NCBI RefSeq assembly: GCF_037622515.1
Contig: NZ_JBBJCN010000002.1
Location: forward strand, 124,001-188,000
Direction: 5' to 3'
Source of the DNA: Paradesertivirga superstes
Lineage (GTDB): Bacteria > Bacteroidota > Bacteroidia > Sphingobacteriales > Sphingobacteriaceae
DNA length: 64,000 nt
Part shown: one piece after another, positions 18,910 through 27,171 of the stretch
Numbering within the stretch: the first letter of the stretch is position 1
Layout of the letters: every line of letters starts with the position of its first letter
The notes under the pieces: generated by a model
What the model saw: only the letters and a program-made list of their open reading frames with translations
What the model was told of the DNA's origin: nothing
Database searches by the model: none
Made by a program: the position numbers and the translations under genes

Positions 18910-19199
18910 TTGAATTTTCGAAAATGTGAGGGTTCATTACACATCTTTGACAAGTAAATATATCAAGTTCGCTTAACTTGTAAAGAGCTTTCACGGCACA
19001 AATTCTCCTTACTGTCCGATTTATTCCATGTTCTCCTGACAAGCTTACTCACAATGAGTTGACAGGTGTGTCTTTTTTTCGTTGCTATATCGCTTGGTTT
19101 CAATTTTAGCAAAAAAGTGAAAAATGCCAAAGCTAATTTGAAAAAATGTTGTTCCCGAGCTGCAAGCCTTTTTCAAGAAAAACTTTTAATTTTATACAA

Positions 19200-19448
19200 A
19201 TGAGGGAAGTCGAGCCGCCATTTGAAATTGATTATAAGGGCAAAAGGTCAATAGTCACCGAAGCCGCGATTAAAAACAGACGGGTCTTTAATATCCAATT
19301 TCCTGATTCACGGAGGCCGTTAACCATAACAGTCGGCCTGACTAACGAGGATGTAAAGTTTTGGACCTCCATTCCAGAAGGCCGCCAGGAAGAGGCAGAA
19401 GAAATTGGCAAGTTAATTGCCGCATACATCAGAAGTAAAAACAAATAA
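19200..19448 (+). CDS. Small protein upstream of SRAP
   Basis: An 82-aa protein starting MREVEPPFEIDYKGKRS; an earlier in-frame ATG at 19146 lacks support. It has a beta-rich N-terminal part (RRPLTITVGLTN) and ends with an acidic/basic helix (GRQEEAEEIGKLIAAYIRSKNK). The end resembles the C-terminus of the small protein in the dinB operon (9516-9731). It is 4 bp upstream of the SRAP start, so the two are likely cotranscribed. Function unknown. Confidence 0.65.
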   Translation: MREVEPPFEIDYKGKRSIVTEAAIKNRRVFNIQFPDSRRPLTITVGLTNEDVKFWTSIPEGRQEEAEEIGKLIAAYIRSKNK

Positions 19449-19452
19449 GTTT

Positions 19453-20310
19453 ATGTGTTACTACAACGGACAACGAGTTACCAAAGCTGAGTTCATAGAA
19501 TTAAAAAACCTCGCTAAACCAGTTAAAAATTATGACTTTCTTAATGTAGGCGTACATAACGGATTTAATTACGCACCCTGCGCTATAGTTGTACCGTCAG
19601 AGGATGGACGCGATTTTGAAATTGTGCAGGCAGAGTGGGGCTATATTCCGGGTTTTCTTAAAACACGTGCTGAGGCCAACATATTCCGCGCAAAATACAC
19701 CACGCTAAATTTTAAGGCTGAGAACTTGTTTGTTAAAGAAGATGGCAAGCGTTCGATGTGGGCCGATGCCGCTGTAACACGTCGCTGCCTCGTCCTTTCC
19801 ACAGGTCTGGTGGAATCACGCCATATACCGAAGATTGGAAAAAAGGGACAACCTTTAAAAGAGATGCTTAAATACCCATATTATGTTGGAGTTAAAGGAC
19901 AAGAGTATTTTTGGTTCCCGGGTCTTTATAACGAATGGTTTGACCCGGAGACAGGAAAATGGGTCAATACTGTTGCTTTCGGTGTTACTTCGGCCAATGC
20001 AATAATGAAGCAAATACATAATTCTAAACAACGCATGCCAAGCATCCTGACAGATGACCTTGCATGGGAGTGGATGATGACCAAGCCTGTTGATGGCAAA
20101 CTTACCCCGGCTATGGAAGCAAGGTTATCCGAAATTGTCCTTACACAAATACCATCAAGGTTATTAGAAGTTTGCACTATCGACAAGGAATACCGTCTAA
20201 GCAAGGAAGCAACACCGATTGAGTATCCTGAGCTACAGCCACTTGACATGACTTTTGTGGACACTGAGGAACTGGCATTTGACCATTGGCCGGTACTGCA
20301 AAAAATTTAA
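19453..20310 (+). CDS. SOS response-associated peptidase (SRAP/YedK/HMCES family)
   Basis: SRAP proteins form a covalent thiazolidine crosslink with abasic sites in single-stranded DNA through Cys2. I start at 19453 so that the product begins MCYYNGQRV with the essential Cys2; an upstream ATG (19417) would bury it. The other conserved elements are a TGLVESRHIP segment carrying the catalytic Glu and a SANAIMKQIHNSKQRMPSIL block with the catalytic His. The length of 285 aa is slightly above the usual ~220-250. The small gene 4 bp upstream suggests a two-gene repair unit. Confidence 0.87.
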   Translation: MCYYNGQRVTKAEFIELKNLAKPVKNYDFLNVGVHNGFNYAPCAIVVPSEDGRDFEIVQAEWGYIPGFLKTRAEANIFRAKYTTLNFKAENLFVKEDGKRSMWADAAVTRRCLVLSTGLVESRHIPKIGKKGQPLKEMLKYPYYVGVKGQEYFWFPGLYNEWFDPETGKWVNTVAFGVTSANAIMKQIHNSKQRMPSILTDDLAWEWMMTKPVDGKLTPAMEARLSEIVLTQIPSRLLEVCTIDKEYRLSKEATPIEYPELQPLDMTFVDTEELAFDHWPVLQKI

Positions 20311-20557
20311 TAGAGAAACGTTGATGGCCTTGTATGAATGAAGATTCCGATAGGGAATGTTCTCCCACAAAATGAAAATGATTTTTGAATGAATATAAGA
20401 TGCAGCTCATAAGGAAGAGTGGGCGGTACGGGGTGAGAATGACGTTTGAGAGGTAGCATAAACAAAGAAAGGAACGTCAAGATATCACTGAAATGGCCGC
20501 CGAATTACCAGCGAATATCAACAAACATTACACAACTAGTTCATTACTTTTGTCCAA
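20311..20557. other. Left junction of the cassette array, no gene seen
   Basis: Between the SRAP gene and the first array fragment I see no gene, tRNA or inverted repeat that would mark an insertion site. The truncated minus-strand reading frame at 20558 abuts this stretch. Confidence 0.4.
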
Positions 20558-20704
20558 CTAATAAGGGGTCGGTACACCTACAACAACAGCTATTAGTAAT
20601 AAAATTGTTGGATTGATTAAAACTAAATATTTTAGAGTTTGAGGTGATATTTTATCTAACAATTCTTTTGGTAAACTTTCAAGTGGTATAGTTACTGTTA
20701 ACAT
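20558..20704 (-). pseudogene. Truncated cassette gene, N-terminus of a membrane protein
   Basis: A 48-aa frame starts at MLTVTIPLESLPKELLDKI and runs into a hydrophobic helix (YLVLINPTILLLIAVVVG) before stopping after VPTPY. The beginning resembles N-termini of CPBP-family intramembrane metalloproteases, which have several more helices, so this is probably a fragment cut at the left edge of the array. The longer frame to 20803 reads into the noncoding 195-bp repeat and is not the likely start. A GTTATGTGC sequence, like other cassette starts, lies ~30 bp upstream. Confidence 0.45.
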
Positions 20705-20742
20705 AGTAGTTTTTGTCTTGTCTTTGGTTGCACATAACTGCT

Positions 20743-20924
20743 GCCATAAAACTTCCGGAATACAGCCATTTTCGGAGAGATAACGGTCACTGATTAGCAC
20801 CATTATTCACGAATATAAAAATTTCATATCAAAAGATCTGACTTGTAAGCGTCCTAGTGACGGCTAACCAAGTCATCGTTGAAGAGCAAATTACAATCAA
20901 CTGGATTTCATCGTTTTTTGAGAC
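20743..20924. repeat. 195-bp noncoding repeat R, copy 1 (slightly shortened)
   Basis: The left end lacks the ctagtatatatg segment of the other copies; the right end is the 15-bp boundary motif. In minus-strand direction it lies directly 5' of the truncated gene at 20558-20704. It contains a stem (GACTTG...CAAGTC-like, near 20845-20880) and no gene. Confidence 0.75.
20910..20924 (-). repeat. 15-bp boundary motif, copy 2
   Basis: Exact ATCGTTTTTTGAGAC. It ends 1 bp before the GTTAATG end (20926-20932) of attC-like site A and forms the 5' end of repeat R copy 1. Confidence 0.75.
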
Positions 20925-20925
20925 A

Positions 20926-21052
20926 CATTAACGGTTAAGGCTTGTTGCTGTTGCGGCATTAATAGCAGTTCAGCCGCAAGACTAATGTAATAGAAAGCAG
21001 CGAAATAAACATAGACCTCGTCAGCCGCAATTGCTACAAGCCGGTTTTAGGC
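20926..21052 (-). other. attC-like site A
   Basis: A 127-bp imperfect inverted repeat. On the minus strand it begins GCCTAAAAC and ends CCTTAACCGTTAATG. The long arms GGCTTGTTGCTGTTGCGGC and GCCGCAATTGCTACAAGCC pair with a few bulged or mismatched bases, as expected of a folded integron attC. The stop codon of the DUF6438 gene lies inside its first arm. The centre is shared with sites B, E and I. Confidence 0.68.
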
Positions 21053-21597
21053 GTAGCTCTTTTATAAGTCTCAGGCAAGAACTTCGGATAGCCCGGGAAT
21101 TTCATAGGCGTTTGTAAAGTGGTCACAAAGGCGATAGAGTCTTTTATCGGCCTGAGGTTAGCCCGGGCAACACTTTTATACGTTTTAAAAAACAAGTCTC
21201 TAAGACCTTTTGGAAGACTTTCATATTGACCTCGGATGTGTTTTTTATCGTGACCCTTAAAAATTATCAATTCCACCTCCTGGTCATCAACAGTATTGTC
21301 GTAAACAGCTTCGAAATTCCAATATTCAAGGTCTTTTAGGTCTGTATTTAGGCTGTCCCAAAAACCGCGGTCGATCGTTCCAGTGAAGTATCCTTTGTTT
21401 TTGGCCCACTCTCCTCCATAGTATTTGTAGGTCAGGGAACTATCAATTTCTATAGCTTGATAAGGGCACGTACCATGGCAATACCCTGTTGCAAAAGCAA
21501 TCTTAGTGATTTGGCCATGTCGGTCAAACTCATTCTTGCTGCGTTGGCAACCGCAGAAAAGACATGTCAGCAGAAAGGTAGTTAACAGGGTTCTCAT
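21034..21597 (-). CDS. DUF6438 lipoprotein, copy 1
   Basis: A 187-aa predicted lipoprotein: MRTLLTTFLLTCLFCGC ends with a lipobox. The DUF6438 signature follows (FATGYCHGTCPYQAIEIDSS, then YKYYGGEW). Function unknown. The start lies ~10 bp after a GTTAGGC cassette end, and the C-terminus (KRATPKTGL) is encoded inside attC-like site A. The second copy at 21916-22479 differs at only a handful of residues. Confidence 0.75.
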   Translation of the reverse strand: MRTLLTTFLLTCLFCGCQRSKNEFDRHGQITKIAFATGYCHGTCPYQAIEIDSSLTYKYYGGEWAKNKGYFTGTIDRGFWDSLNTDLKDLEYWNFEAVYDNTVDDQEVELIIFKGHDKKHIRGQYESLPKGLRDLFFKTYKSVARANLRPIKDSIAFVTTLQTPMKFPGYPKFLPETYKRATPKTGL

Positions 21598-21612
21598 AGA
21601 GTTACGCCTAAC

Positions 21613-21806
21613 CTAGTATATATGTGCCATAAAACTTCCGGAATACACCCATTTTCGGAGAGATAACGGTAACTGATTAGCACATCATTCACGAATATAA
21701 AAATTTCATATCAAAAGATCTGACTTGTAAGCGTCCTAGTGACGGCTAACCAAGTCATCGTTGAAGAGCAAATTACAATCAACTGGATTTCATCGTTTTT
21801 TGAGAC
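21613..21806. repeat. 195-bp noncoding repeat R, copy 2
   Basis: Full-length copy, starting ctagtatatatgtgcc and ending in the 15-bp motif. It is directly 5' of DUF6438 copy 1, with 15 bp from the repeat end to the ATG. Confidence 0.8.
21792..21806 (-). repeat. 15-bp boundary motif, copy 3
   Basis: Exact copy, between attC-like site B and repeat R copy 2. Confidence 0.75.
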
Positions 21807-21807
21807 A

Positions 21808-21934
21808 CATTAACGGTTAAGGCTTGTTGCTGTTGCGGCATTAATAGCAGTTCAGCCGCAAGACTAATGTAATAGAAAGCAGCGAAATAAACATAGACCA
21901 CGTCAGCCGCAATTGCTACAAGCCTGTTTTAGGC
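21808..21934 (-). other. attC-like site B
   Basis: Duplicate of site A at an offset of exactly 882 bp, with very few substitutions. It carries the end of DUF6438 copy 2 in its first arm. Confidence 0.68.
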
Positions 21935-22479
21935 GTAGCTCTTTTATAAGTCTCAGGCAAGAACTTCGGATAGCCCGGGAATTTCATAGGCGTTTGTAAA
22001 GTGGTCACAAAGGCGATAGAGTCTTTTATCGGCCTGAGGTTAGCCCGGGCAACACTTTTATACATTTTAAAAAACAAGTCTCTAAGACCTTTTGGAAGAC
22101 TTTCATATTGACCTCGGATGTGTTTTTTATCCTGACCCTTAAAAATTATCAATTCCACCTCCTGGTCATCAACAGTATTGTCGTAAACAGCTTCGAGATT
22201 CCAATATTCAAGGTCTTTTAGGTCTGTATTTAGGCTGTCCCAAAAACCGCGGTCGATCGTTCCAGTGAAGTATCCTTTGTTTTTGGCCCACTCTCCTCCA
22301 TAGTATTTGTAGGTCAGGGAACTATCAATTTCTATAGCTTGATAAGGGCACGTACCATGGCAATACCCTGTTGCAAAAGCAATCTTAGTGATTTGATCAT
22401 CTCGGTCAAACTCATTCTTGCTGCGTTGGCAACCGCAGAAAAGACATGTCAGCAGAAAGGTAGTTAACAGGGTTCTCAT
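21916..22479 (-). CDS. DUF6438 lipoprotein, copy 2
   Basis: Near-identical to copy 1 (187 aa, same lipobox and TGYCHGTCP motif). Visible differences are RDDQ for RHGQ, a Leu for Phe in EYWN(L/F)EAV, Gln for His in FKG(Q/H)DKK, and Met for Thr in FFK(M/T)YKS. With repeat R and attC site B it forms the second half of a tandem 882-bp duplication. Confidence 0.75.
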   Translation of the reverse strand: MRTLLTTFLLTCLFCGCQRSKNEFDRDDQITKIAFATGYCHGTCPYQAIEIDSSLTYKYYGGEWAKNKGYFTGTIDRGFWDSLNTDLKDLEYWNLEAVYDNTVDDQEVELIIFKGQDKKHIRGQYESLPKGLRDLFFKMYKSVARANLRPIKDSIAFVTTLQTPMKFPGYPKFLPETYKRATPKTGL

Positions 22480-22494
22480 AGACTTACGCCTAAC

Positions 22495-22688
22495 CTAGTA
22501 TATATGTGCCATAAAACTTCCGTAATACACCCATTTTCGGAGAGATAACGGTAACTGATTAGCACATTATTCACGAATATAAAAATTCATATCAAAAGAT
22601 CGGACTTGTAAGCTGTCCTAGTGGCGGCTAACCTAGTCATCGTTGAAACGCAAATTACAATCAACTGGATTCCATCGTTTTTTGAGAC
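22495..22688. repeat. 195-bp noncoding repeat R, copy 3
   Basis: Offset by 882 bp from copy 2 but more diverged than the neighbouring duplicated gene, with several substitutions and small indels. It is directly 5' of DUF6438 copy 2. Confidence 0.8.
22674..22688 (-). repeat. 15-bp boundary motif, copy 4
   Basis: Exact copy. It is followed by a 43-bp block (taaagtagctgaattatctg and onwards) that also recurs after copies 5 and 10. Confidence 0.75.
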
Positions 22689-22733
22689 TAAAGTAGCTGA
22701 ATTATCTGCTTACATTTAATTTAAAAAGTACAT
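22689..22733. repeat. 43-bp block, copy 1
   Basis: Starts taaagtagctgaattatctg and continues into an A/T-rich cttacatttaatttaaaaag. Further copies are at 23382-23424 and 35227-35270, each directly to the right of the 15-bp motif. Confidence 0.65.
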
Positions 22734-22806
22734 TTTCTAACTGATAGAAAGAGGTAGATTTTTGCTTAACTTTCTTACTTTTACTTAAAATGTCATCCTA
22801 ATATTT

Positions 22807-23340
22807 TTGAACATTGCCATGGAAATAATACTAGAAAATAATTTTATAACTCGTTACCATGTTGATCTACATTACTTAGATCAAGGTGGTGTTATCACTC
22901 AGAGTTGCCACACTTCTTCCAATTGGCGCCGGCTCAGTGAGAGAACCTATAGTATGGTTTATAACACAAATTATCAAGTTAAGGGAGATAGTGATAATGA
23001 CGTAATTGTATATCATGGCATATTGGACCTAACATGCATTTTCGACGATTTAAGGACTGACGCAGTCGAAATCATTAAAAAAAAGGGGGGCGTAGAGTCA
23101 AAAATGGAGTCATTCATAAAACAAAATGTTAGGAACGTATTTCATCGAATACAATTTCCCTCCATGCAATATGCTCTCACGCTTGAAGCCCGAACGTCTA
23201 TTTCAAATGAATTGATTGAGCATGAAATGTCGTCAATTAAGAGGGCGTGGGCTTCTACGCCGGTAGATGAGCTACCGACTGATTTCCAGAGAATAATTGC
23301 AAATCCGCCTGCTGTGGCTATCTCGAGGAAAATTCTATAA
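22807..23340 (+). CDS. Hypothetical protein in an inverted array unit
   Basis: A 177-aa protein (173 if it starts at the MEIILENN Met, 22819) without signal peptide or membrane helix. It is mixed alpha/beta in character (YHVDLHYLDQGGVI, YHGILDLTCIFDDLRTDAV, then a helical SNELIEHEMSSIKRAW). I recognise no family. It runs opposite to most array genes and is flanked on both sides by the 15-bp motif plus 43-bp block in direct orientation, so the whole unit could be duplicated or lost by recombination between them. Confidence 0.6.
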   Translation: MNIAMEIILENNFITRYHVDLHYLDQGGVITQSCHTSSNWRRLSERTYSMVYNTNYQVKGDSDNDVIVYHGILDLTCIFDDLRTDAVEIIKKKGGVESKMESFIKQNVRNVFHRIQFPSMQYALTLEARTSISNELIEHEMSSIKRAWASTPVDELPTDFQRIIANPPAVAISRKIL

Positions 23341-23367
23341 GCTCATAAGTAAATCAGTTAAGAGAGG

Positions 23368-23381
23368 ATCGTTTTTGAGAC
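23368..23381 (-). repeat. 15-bp boundary motif, copy 5 (one T shorter)
   Basis: ATCGTTTTTGAGAC. It lies downstream of the stop of the minus-strand gene 23466-24722 and to the right of the plus-strand gene 22807-23340. Confidence 0.7.
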
Positions 23382-23424
23382 TACAGTAACGGAATTAACT
23401 GCTTACATTTAATTTAAAAAGTCA
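23382..23424. repeat. 43-bp block, copy 2
   Basis: Starts tacagtaacggaattaactg and is followed by the same A/T-rich tail as copy 1. Confidence 0.65.
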
Positions 23425-23465
23425 CGTCTTCTAAAAAAACGTCTTAGGCTTAATTTCCATAATTA

Positions 23466-24722
23466 CTATTTGAAGCAATATCCTAAAGATGCTCCCGCCC
23501 ATGGTGTTAACTGTTTAGAAGCTCCATATGCAGGCGTGAAGGCTATCCTGAATATTGGCCCCTCTTTTAGGGCTTGATAACGATATCCCATGTTGACAAA
23601 TCCGGTTGCCGTAAATTTATCATCCGAAGCATTATTAAACGTAAATTGAGGAGTAATGCCTACCCCTGTTTCAAATCCGCTTCTTCGTGCTCCAAATATA
23701 TAGTTGATGTTTAATGGCACAGTAGTATTCCTATCAGCTATATTTAGATCTGTTCCAATGTAATCACCAGCACCTATACCTACCCTAAAACCCAAACCAT
23801 CATTATGATTTTTCTTCAATCGCATATCAAAATTACCTGAAGCTAATCCGCCATTTCCGAGCACCTCAATAAAAATAGATTTTTTGAATCGTGAAGTTGC
23901 TCGTTCTATTGTTTTTACTTTATTTTCAAGTGTTCGTGGCTCATTTAAAGGGACCGCCCTTTTTTTAAGTGAAAAACTGTATCTCACATCTAACCCAACA
24001 TACGAAGATCTCGGACTGAATTCACCTTCATAACTAGTATTGTACATTCGGACAAATAATTTACCCTCTCCGACAGGCTCAATGTTCCAGTTTTTAACTA
24101 ATCGAAAAGTCAAAGCACTCTGATCTTTGAAAACTCTTCTAATTCCTATTCCTAAAGGTATATCAAGGTGCAATCTATTCTTAATGGGAGGAATGGTGAT
24201 AAGATAATCAGGGGGGCCAGCATTAGGATCATCAAAATCATAAGGTGTACTTCTATTAAAAGCGTAGCCATAGACTTCCTCTTCGTTATTATGGTGATAG
24301 ATTTTTTTAGAAAATCCAGTAATAACTTCAAGTTGAATCCTACTAATAGATTTCCGATACACAACCTGCGCAGAGATACTGTTATACAAATAGTTATCAA
24401 AGTTATCAGCAAAAGCAATTTGTCCTTCACCAGTCATCATGCCAAATGCGTTTCGAGGAGCACTAAAGTTATAGTTATGATCGACAATTCCTATTCCTGC
24501 CCCGAATTGTACTCCAAAATTAGACTTCGGAAACATTTTTGTATAATCCAAGCCTGCATCAAATGAAACACGTCGATCTCCGACAATTCTAGCAGGGGAA
24601 AAGTTAATCACTTTAGACTTGGAAATAATATTTGGAGTAAACCTAATTCCAAATTCCTGGCTGGATACTGAAAGGCAGGGAAAAAGTAATAAGAAAAAAG
24701 TTATCCTGAAAATGAAATTCAT
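23466..24722 (-). CDS. Exported protein, probable outer-membrane beta-barrel
   Basis: A 418-aa protein with a signal peptide (MNFIFRITFFLLLFPCLSVSSQ). The rest has alternating aromatic/glycine strands (FGVQFGAGIGIVDH, GLGFRVGIGAGDYIGTDL, FETGVGITPQFTF) and ends with an aromatic-type terminus (GASLGYCFK), suggesting an outer-membrane beta-barrel. No specific family recognised. The 15-bp motif variant lies only 16 bp upstream of the start codon, so it would be in the 5' untranslated region. Confidence 0.6.
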   Translation of the reverse strand: MNFIFRITFFLLLFPCLSVSSQEFGIRFTPNIISKSKVINFSPARIVGDRRVSFDAGLDYTKMFPKSNFGVQFGAGIGIVDHNYNFSAPRNAFGMMTGEGQIAFADNFDNYLYNSISAQVVYRKSISRIQLEVITGFSKKIYHHNNEEEVYGYAFNRSTPYDFDDPNAGPPDYLITIPPIKNRLHLDIPLGIGIRRVFKDQSALTFRLVKNWNIEPVGEGKLFVRMYNTSYEGEFSPRSSYVGLDVRYSFSLKKRAVPLNEPRTLENKVKTIERATSRFKKSIFIEVLGNGGLASGNFDMRLKKNHNDGLGFRVGIGAGDYIGTDLNIADRNTTVPLNINYIFGARRSGFETGVGITPQFTFNNASDDKFTATGFVNMGYRYQALKEGPIFRIAFTPAYGASKQLTPWAGASLGYCFK

Positions 24723-24738
24723 TATCTTAAGGTTATTG

Positions 24739-24753
24739 ATCGTTTTTTGAAAC
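24739..24753 (-). repeat. 15-bp boundary motif, copy 6 (one mismatch)
   Basis: ATCGTTTTTTGAAAC, 16 bp upstream of the start codon of the gene 23466-24722. To its right, TATCGGTGAAGGGTTTT resembles the end of an attC-like arm, as also seen at 35932. Confidence 0.7.
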
Positions 24754-24852
24754 TATCGGTGAAGGGTTTTCGCTGTGCCGAGAAATTTTTATAGATCCGA
24801 CCTTTAGAAAAATAAATATAGATTCTTAGTAGGAGTTCTTTGGCTTCTTAAG

Positions 24853-25983
24853 TCAATTAAGCTCCCTTTTCAATAAGTCTTTCAACTCAATTAAAGAAAT
24901 ATTTTTAGCAACGACAATTCCCCTTTCGTTTACCAGAAAGTTGGTTGGAAACGCATTTATGCCGATTTTTGAGGCTTCTAGGCCACCGGGGTCTCGATAC
25001 TGTGGCCAGGTAAGACTATGCATTTCAATTACCTTTTCCCACTGTGGCACATACTGATTCTTATCCGTTGAAATGCCAAGAATCTGAAAGCTTTTTTCTG
25101 AGAACTCTCCATATATTTCTTTTAATTCTGGAAACTGGGCTATACATGGACTGCAGTTACTATACCAAAAATCTATCAAAGTGAATCTGTTTTTCGAAAA
25201 AAACCTGGTGTCGATTTGTTTGGATTGTCTATCAAAAAAATTAGAAAGTTGAAACACCTTACCTAAGGAGGCTGATCTTGATACCCTCAGCATTTCAGCT
25301 AATTTAGTTCCTGGGTAACTTTGTTTTAGCTTAGGGGAAAAATTATTAAATATTGCATCGAAAACTTTTTCATAACCGGAGAAGCTTGCGAGGTTTATCA
25401 ACTTCCATAACCCTAGGTAAGAGTCAGGGTGCCTTATGACATGTGCCAGTAAAAGACTATCACTTCGCGCATAGAGGTTGCTACGTCTCCTTTCTAATTT
25501 TAGCTTAATTTCGGAAGGTATTTGACGATTATAAACCTTATCAAGACTGTCCCATTGTCTGCGGAAAAGATCATTATCTCTCGTAAAATGAATCCGACTT
25601 GCGGTGTAGTCATTAATTTCATCCTGATAAACATAATCCTTCACTTCAGGGGGCTTTCCAGGCAGTCGTGTATCAACCTTGATTGACTGATGACCACTGG
25701 TAATTAAGAACATTGCGGATTCATACCTGTTCTCGAAACGTAATAAGACGCCTTGAGGTTCGTCTATTAACCCGTTAAACGTAAACCTACCGTTTTCTAC
25801 TTTACTACTCAACATGATGGGATGCCGATAGAAGCTGGAATCCGCAAGCATTATAAGCTTTACAGTTCCAGTATCCGAATTAATTGTCCCTTGAACTGTA
25901 AATTTCTTACGTACTTGAGTCTGGCTGAAAACATTTTGTGTAAGGACGAGGAAACAAATGACGAGGATATTTAAAATTTTCAT
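24853..25983 (-). CDS. TlpA-family thiol-disulfide oxidoreductase with DUF4369-like N-terminus
   Basis: A 376-aa exported protein. It has a signal peptide (MKILNILVICFLVLTQNVFSQ), then a beta-rich domain like DUF4369 (KFTVQGTINSDTGTVKLIML). The thioredoxin-like domain from ~235 has the active site FWYSNCSPC and the cis-Pro region NAFPTNFLVNERG. Such proteins reduce or isomerise disulfides in the periplasm. A ~320-bp leader without gene lies between it and attC-like site C. Confidence 0.82.
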   Translation of the reverse strand: MKILNILVICFLVLTQNVFSQTQVRKKFTVQGTINSDTGTVKLIMLADSSFYRHPIMLSSKVENGRFTFNGLIDEPQGVLLRFENRYESAMFLITSGHQSIKVDTRLPGKPPEVKDYVYQDEINDYTASRIHFTRDNDLFRRQWDSLDKVYNRQIPSEIKLKLERRRSNLYARSDSLLLAHVIRHPDSYLGLWKLINLASFSGYEKVFDAIFNNFSPKLKQSYPGTKLAEMLRVSRSASLGKVFQLSNFFDRQSKQIDTRFFSKNRFTLIDFWYSNCSPCIAQFPELKEIYGEFSEKSFQILGISTDKNQYVPQWEKVIEMHSLTWPQYRDPGGLEASKIGINAFPTNFLVNERGIVVAKNISLIELKDLLKRELN

Positions 25984-26300
25984 AAGCTACATTGAAAATT
26001 CAACGCGTTTAAATTAATGAATAAAGATAGACTAGAAGACGAAAGAAAAAAGCTACGGACACCCTATTTTTACAAATCAGGTGTCGAAGGGGATTAGGGG
26101 GGTATCTCTTGGTTATATTTGGAGTAAAACTATTTCCCTTCTACGTAGGACTAGCAAACACTTTTCCCAAAGTAAGAATGGTCGAACTCAAGTTTTTGTC
26201 CTAGGTTAATACCTAACATCTAAATTAAATCCAACCCCCATATTACTATGTTTCTTTATTTTTCCCTGGCTGGACGTTGCGGCAGTCACTTTACGTTTGC
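25984..26300. other. Long cassette leader, no gene seen
   Basis: Between the start of the TlpA-like gene and attC-like site C. A TATCTTTA sequence on the minus strand (26023-26030) is one base from the -7 consensus and ~40 bp before the start codon; it could be the promoter of this cassette gene. Confidence 0.35.
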
Positions 26301-26433
26301 CACTAACGGTTAGGGCTTTGCGAAGATGGCGGATAAAAAGCACTTCATTGTCGCCCGGCACAAAACTTAGTTAAATGTAGAAAAAGTTTGAGAATAACGT
26401 CGCCCGCCATTTTTGCAAAACCCATGTTAACTG
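26301..26433 (-). other. attC-like site C
   Basis: A 133-bp imperfect inverted repeat. On the minus strand it begins CAGTTAAC and ends GCCCTAACCGTTAGTG. Arms GGGCTTTGCGAAGATGGCGG and CCGCCATTTTTGCAAAACCC pair imperfectly. The central part is closely related to site G but not to sites A, B, E and I. Confidence 0.68.
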
Positions 26434-26579
26434 CTGATGTTTTTATTTTCAGTGTTGTCAACTTGTCAAATCGCTTAGAATTGAAGCCCTTATTTGTTTT
26501 GTCAATTTGATCGTGGGTTTTGAACCCAGGTCAGATAAAGCAAATTCTAATAGTTCCATTTACCGACAGTTACTTTTTC

Positions 26580-26969
26580 CTATATAATAAATGCACCTGA
26601 AAGAATATAAATATAACCAGTCAATAATGTCAATAAAACTTGAGCCGCTAATACTATCCTGTAGATTTTTTTTGAAACATTTAGTACTTGAAAATAAGAC
26701 AGAATGCACGATAAAAGCAATAAAGTAAATAATATAATCAATGATGCTTGTTGTATTCTTAATTCTTGCTTATTGATTTTGTCCAATAATTTACTGTATT
26801 CATAACTGTCAGGACTTCCAATATTACTTGTAAGACTTTGCAATAGAATAAAGCACAGCAAACCATAAAAAGAGGTCAATAAAGAAACTTTAAAGTAGCG
26901 GTTCTCGGTCTTTGGAAATAAAGCTAAACTTACAATTGCAATAACGATACTGTAAATTGCTGGGATCAT
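26580..26969 (-). CDS. Four-helix membrane protein of a cassette
   Basis: A 129-aa integral membrane protein with four predicted helices (AIYSIVIAIVSLALF, TSFYGLLCFILL, ASLIILFTLLLLSCILSYF, IVLAAQVLLTLLTGYIYIL). No family recognised. It lies between attC-like sites C and D, ~70 bp after the GTTAACTGC cassette start, and is a single-gene cassette. Confidence 0.6.
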   Translation of the reverse strand: MIPAIYSIVIAIVSLALFPKTENRYFKVSLLTSFYGLLCFILLQSLTSNIGSPDSYEYSKLLDKINKQELRIQQASLIILFTLLLLSCILSYFQVLNVSKKIYRIVLAAQVLLTLLTGYIYILSGAFII

Positions 26970-27037
26970 TCTTTTTTGCTGCTATTGGTCAGATTTAATA
27001 CTTTGTTATATAGGGGTGTTCAGGTCTTTACATTTGC

Positions 27038-27167
27038 AGTTAACGTTAAAGGCTTGCCGCAGTGCGGGATTAAAAGCACCAAAGTTTCGCCTACTGATAA
27101 AATTAGTAAAAAGCACTGAAGTTGCTATCACCACTTCAACCCGCATTGTGGCAAGGTGGTGTTGTGT
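27038..27167 (-). other. attC-like site D
   Basis: A 130-bp inverted repeat. On the minus strand it begins GCACACAAC and ends GCCTTTAACGTTAACTGC. Arms AGGCTTGCCGCAGTGCGGG and CCCGCATTGTGGCAAGG match over most of their length. The gene 27172-28119 stops 4 bp before it. Confidence 0.7.
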
Positions 27168-27171
27168 GCAG

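Noticed and set aside
20558..20803. 81-aa protein starting at 20803
   Set aside because: The first ~33 residues are encoded by the noncoding repeat R, which recurs with stops elsewhere; the start at 20704 is more likely.
20743..20924. Repeat R as an insertion sequence or MITE
   Set aside because: It has no transposase gene, no terminal inverted repeats that match each other and no target-site duplications; its ends coincide with cassette-type TAAC/GTTA ends and the 15-bp motif.
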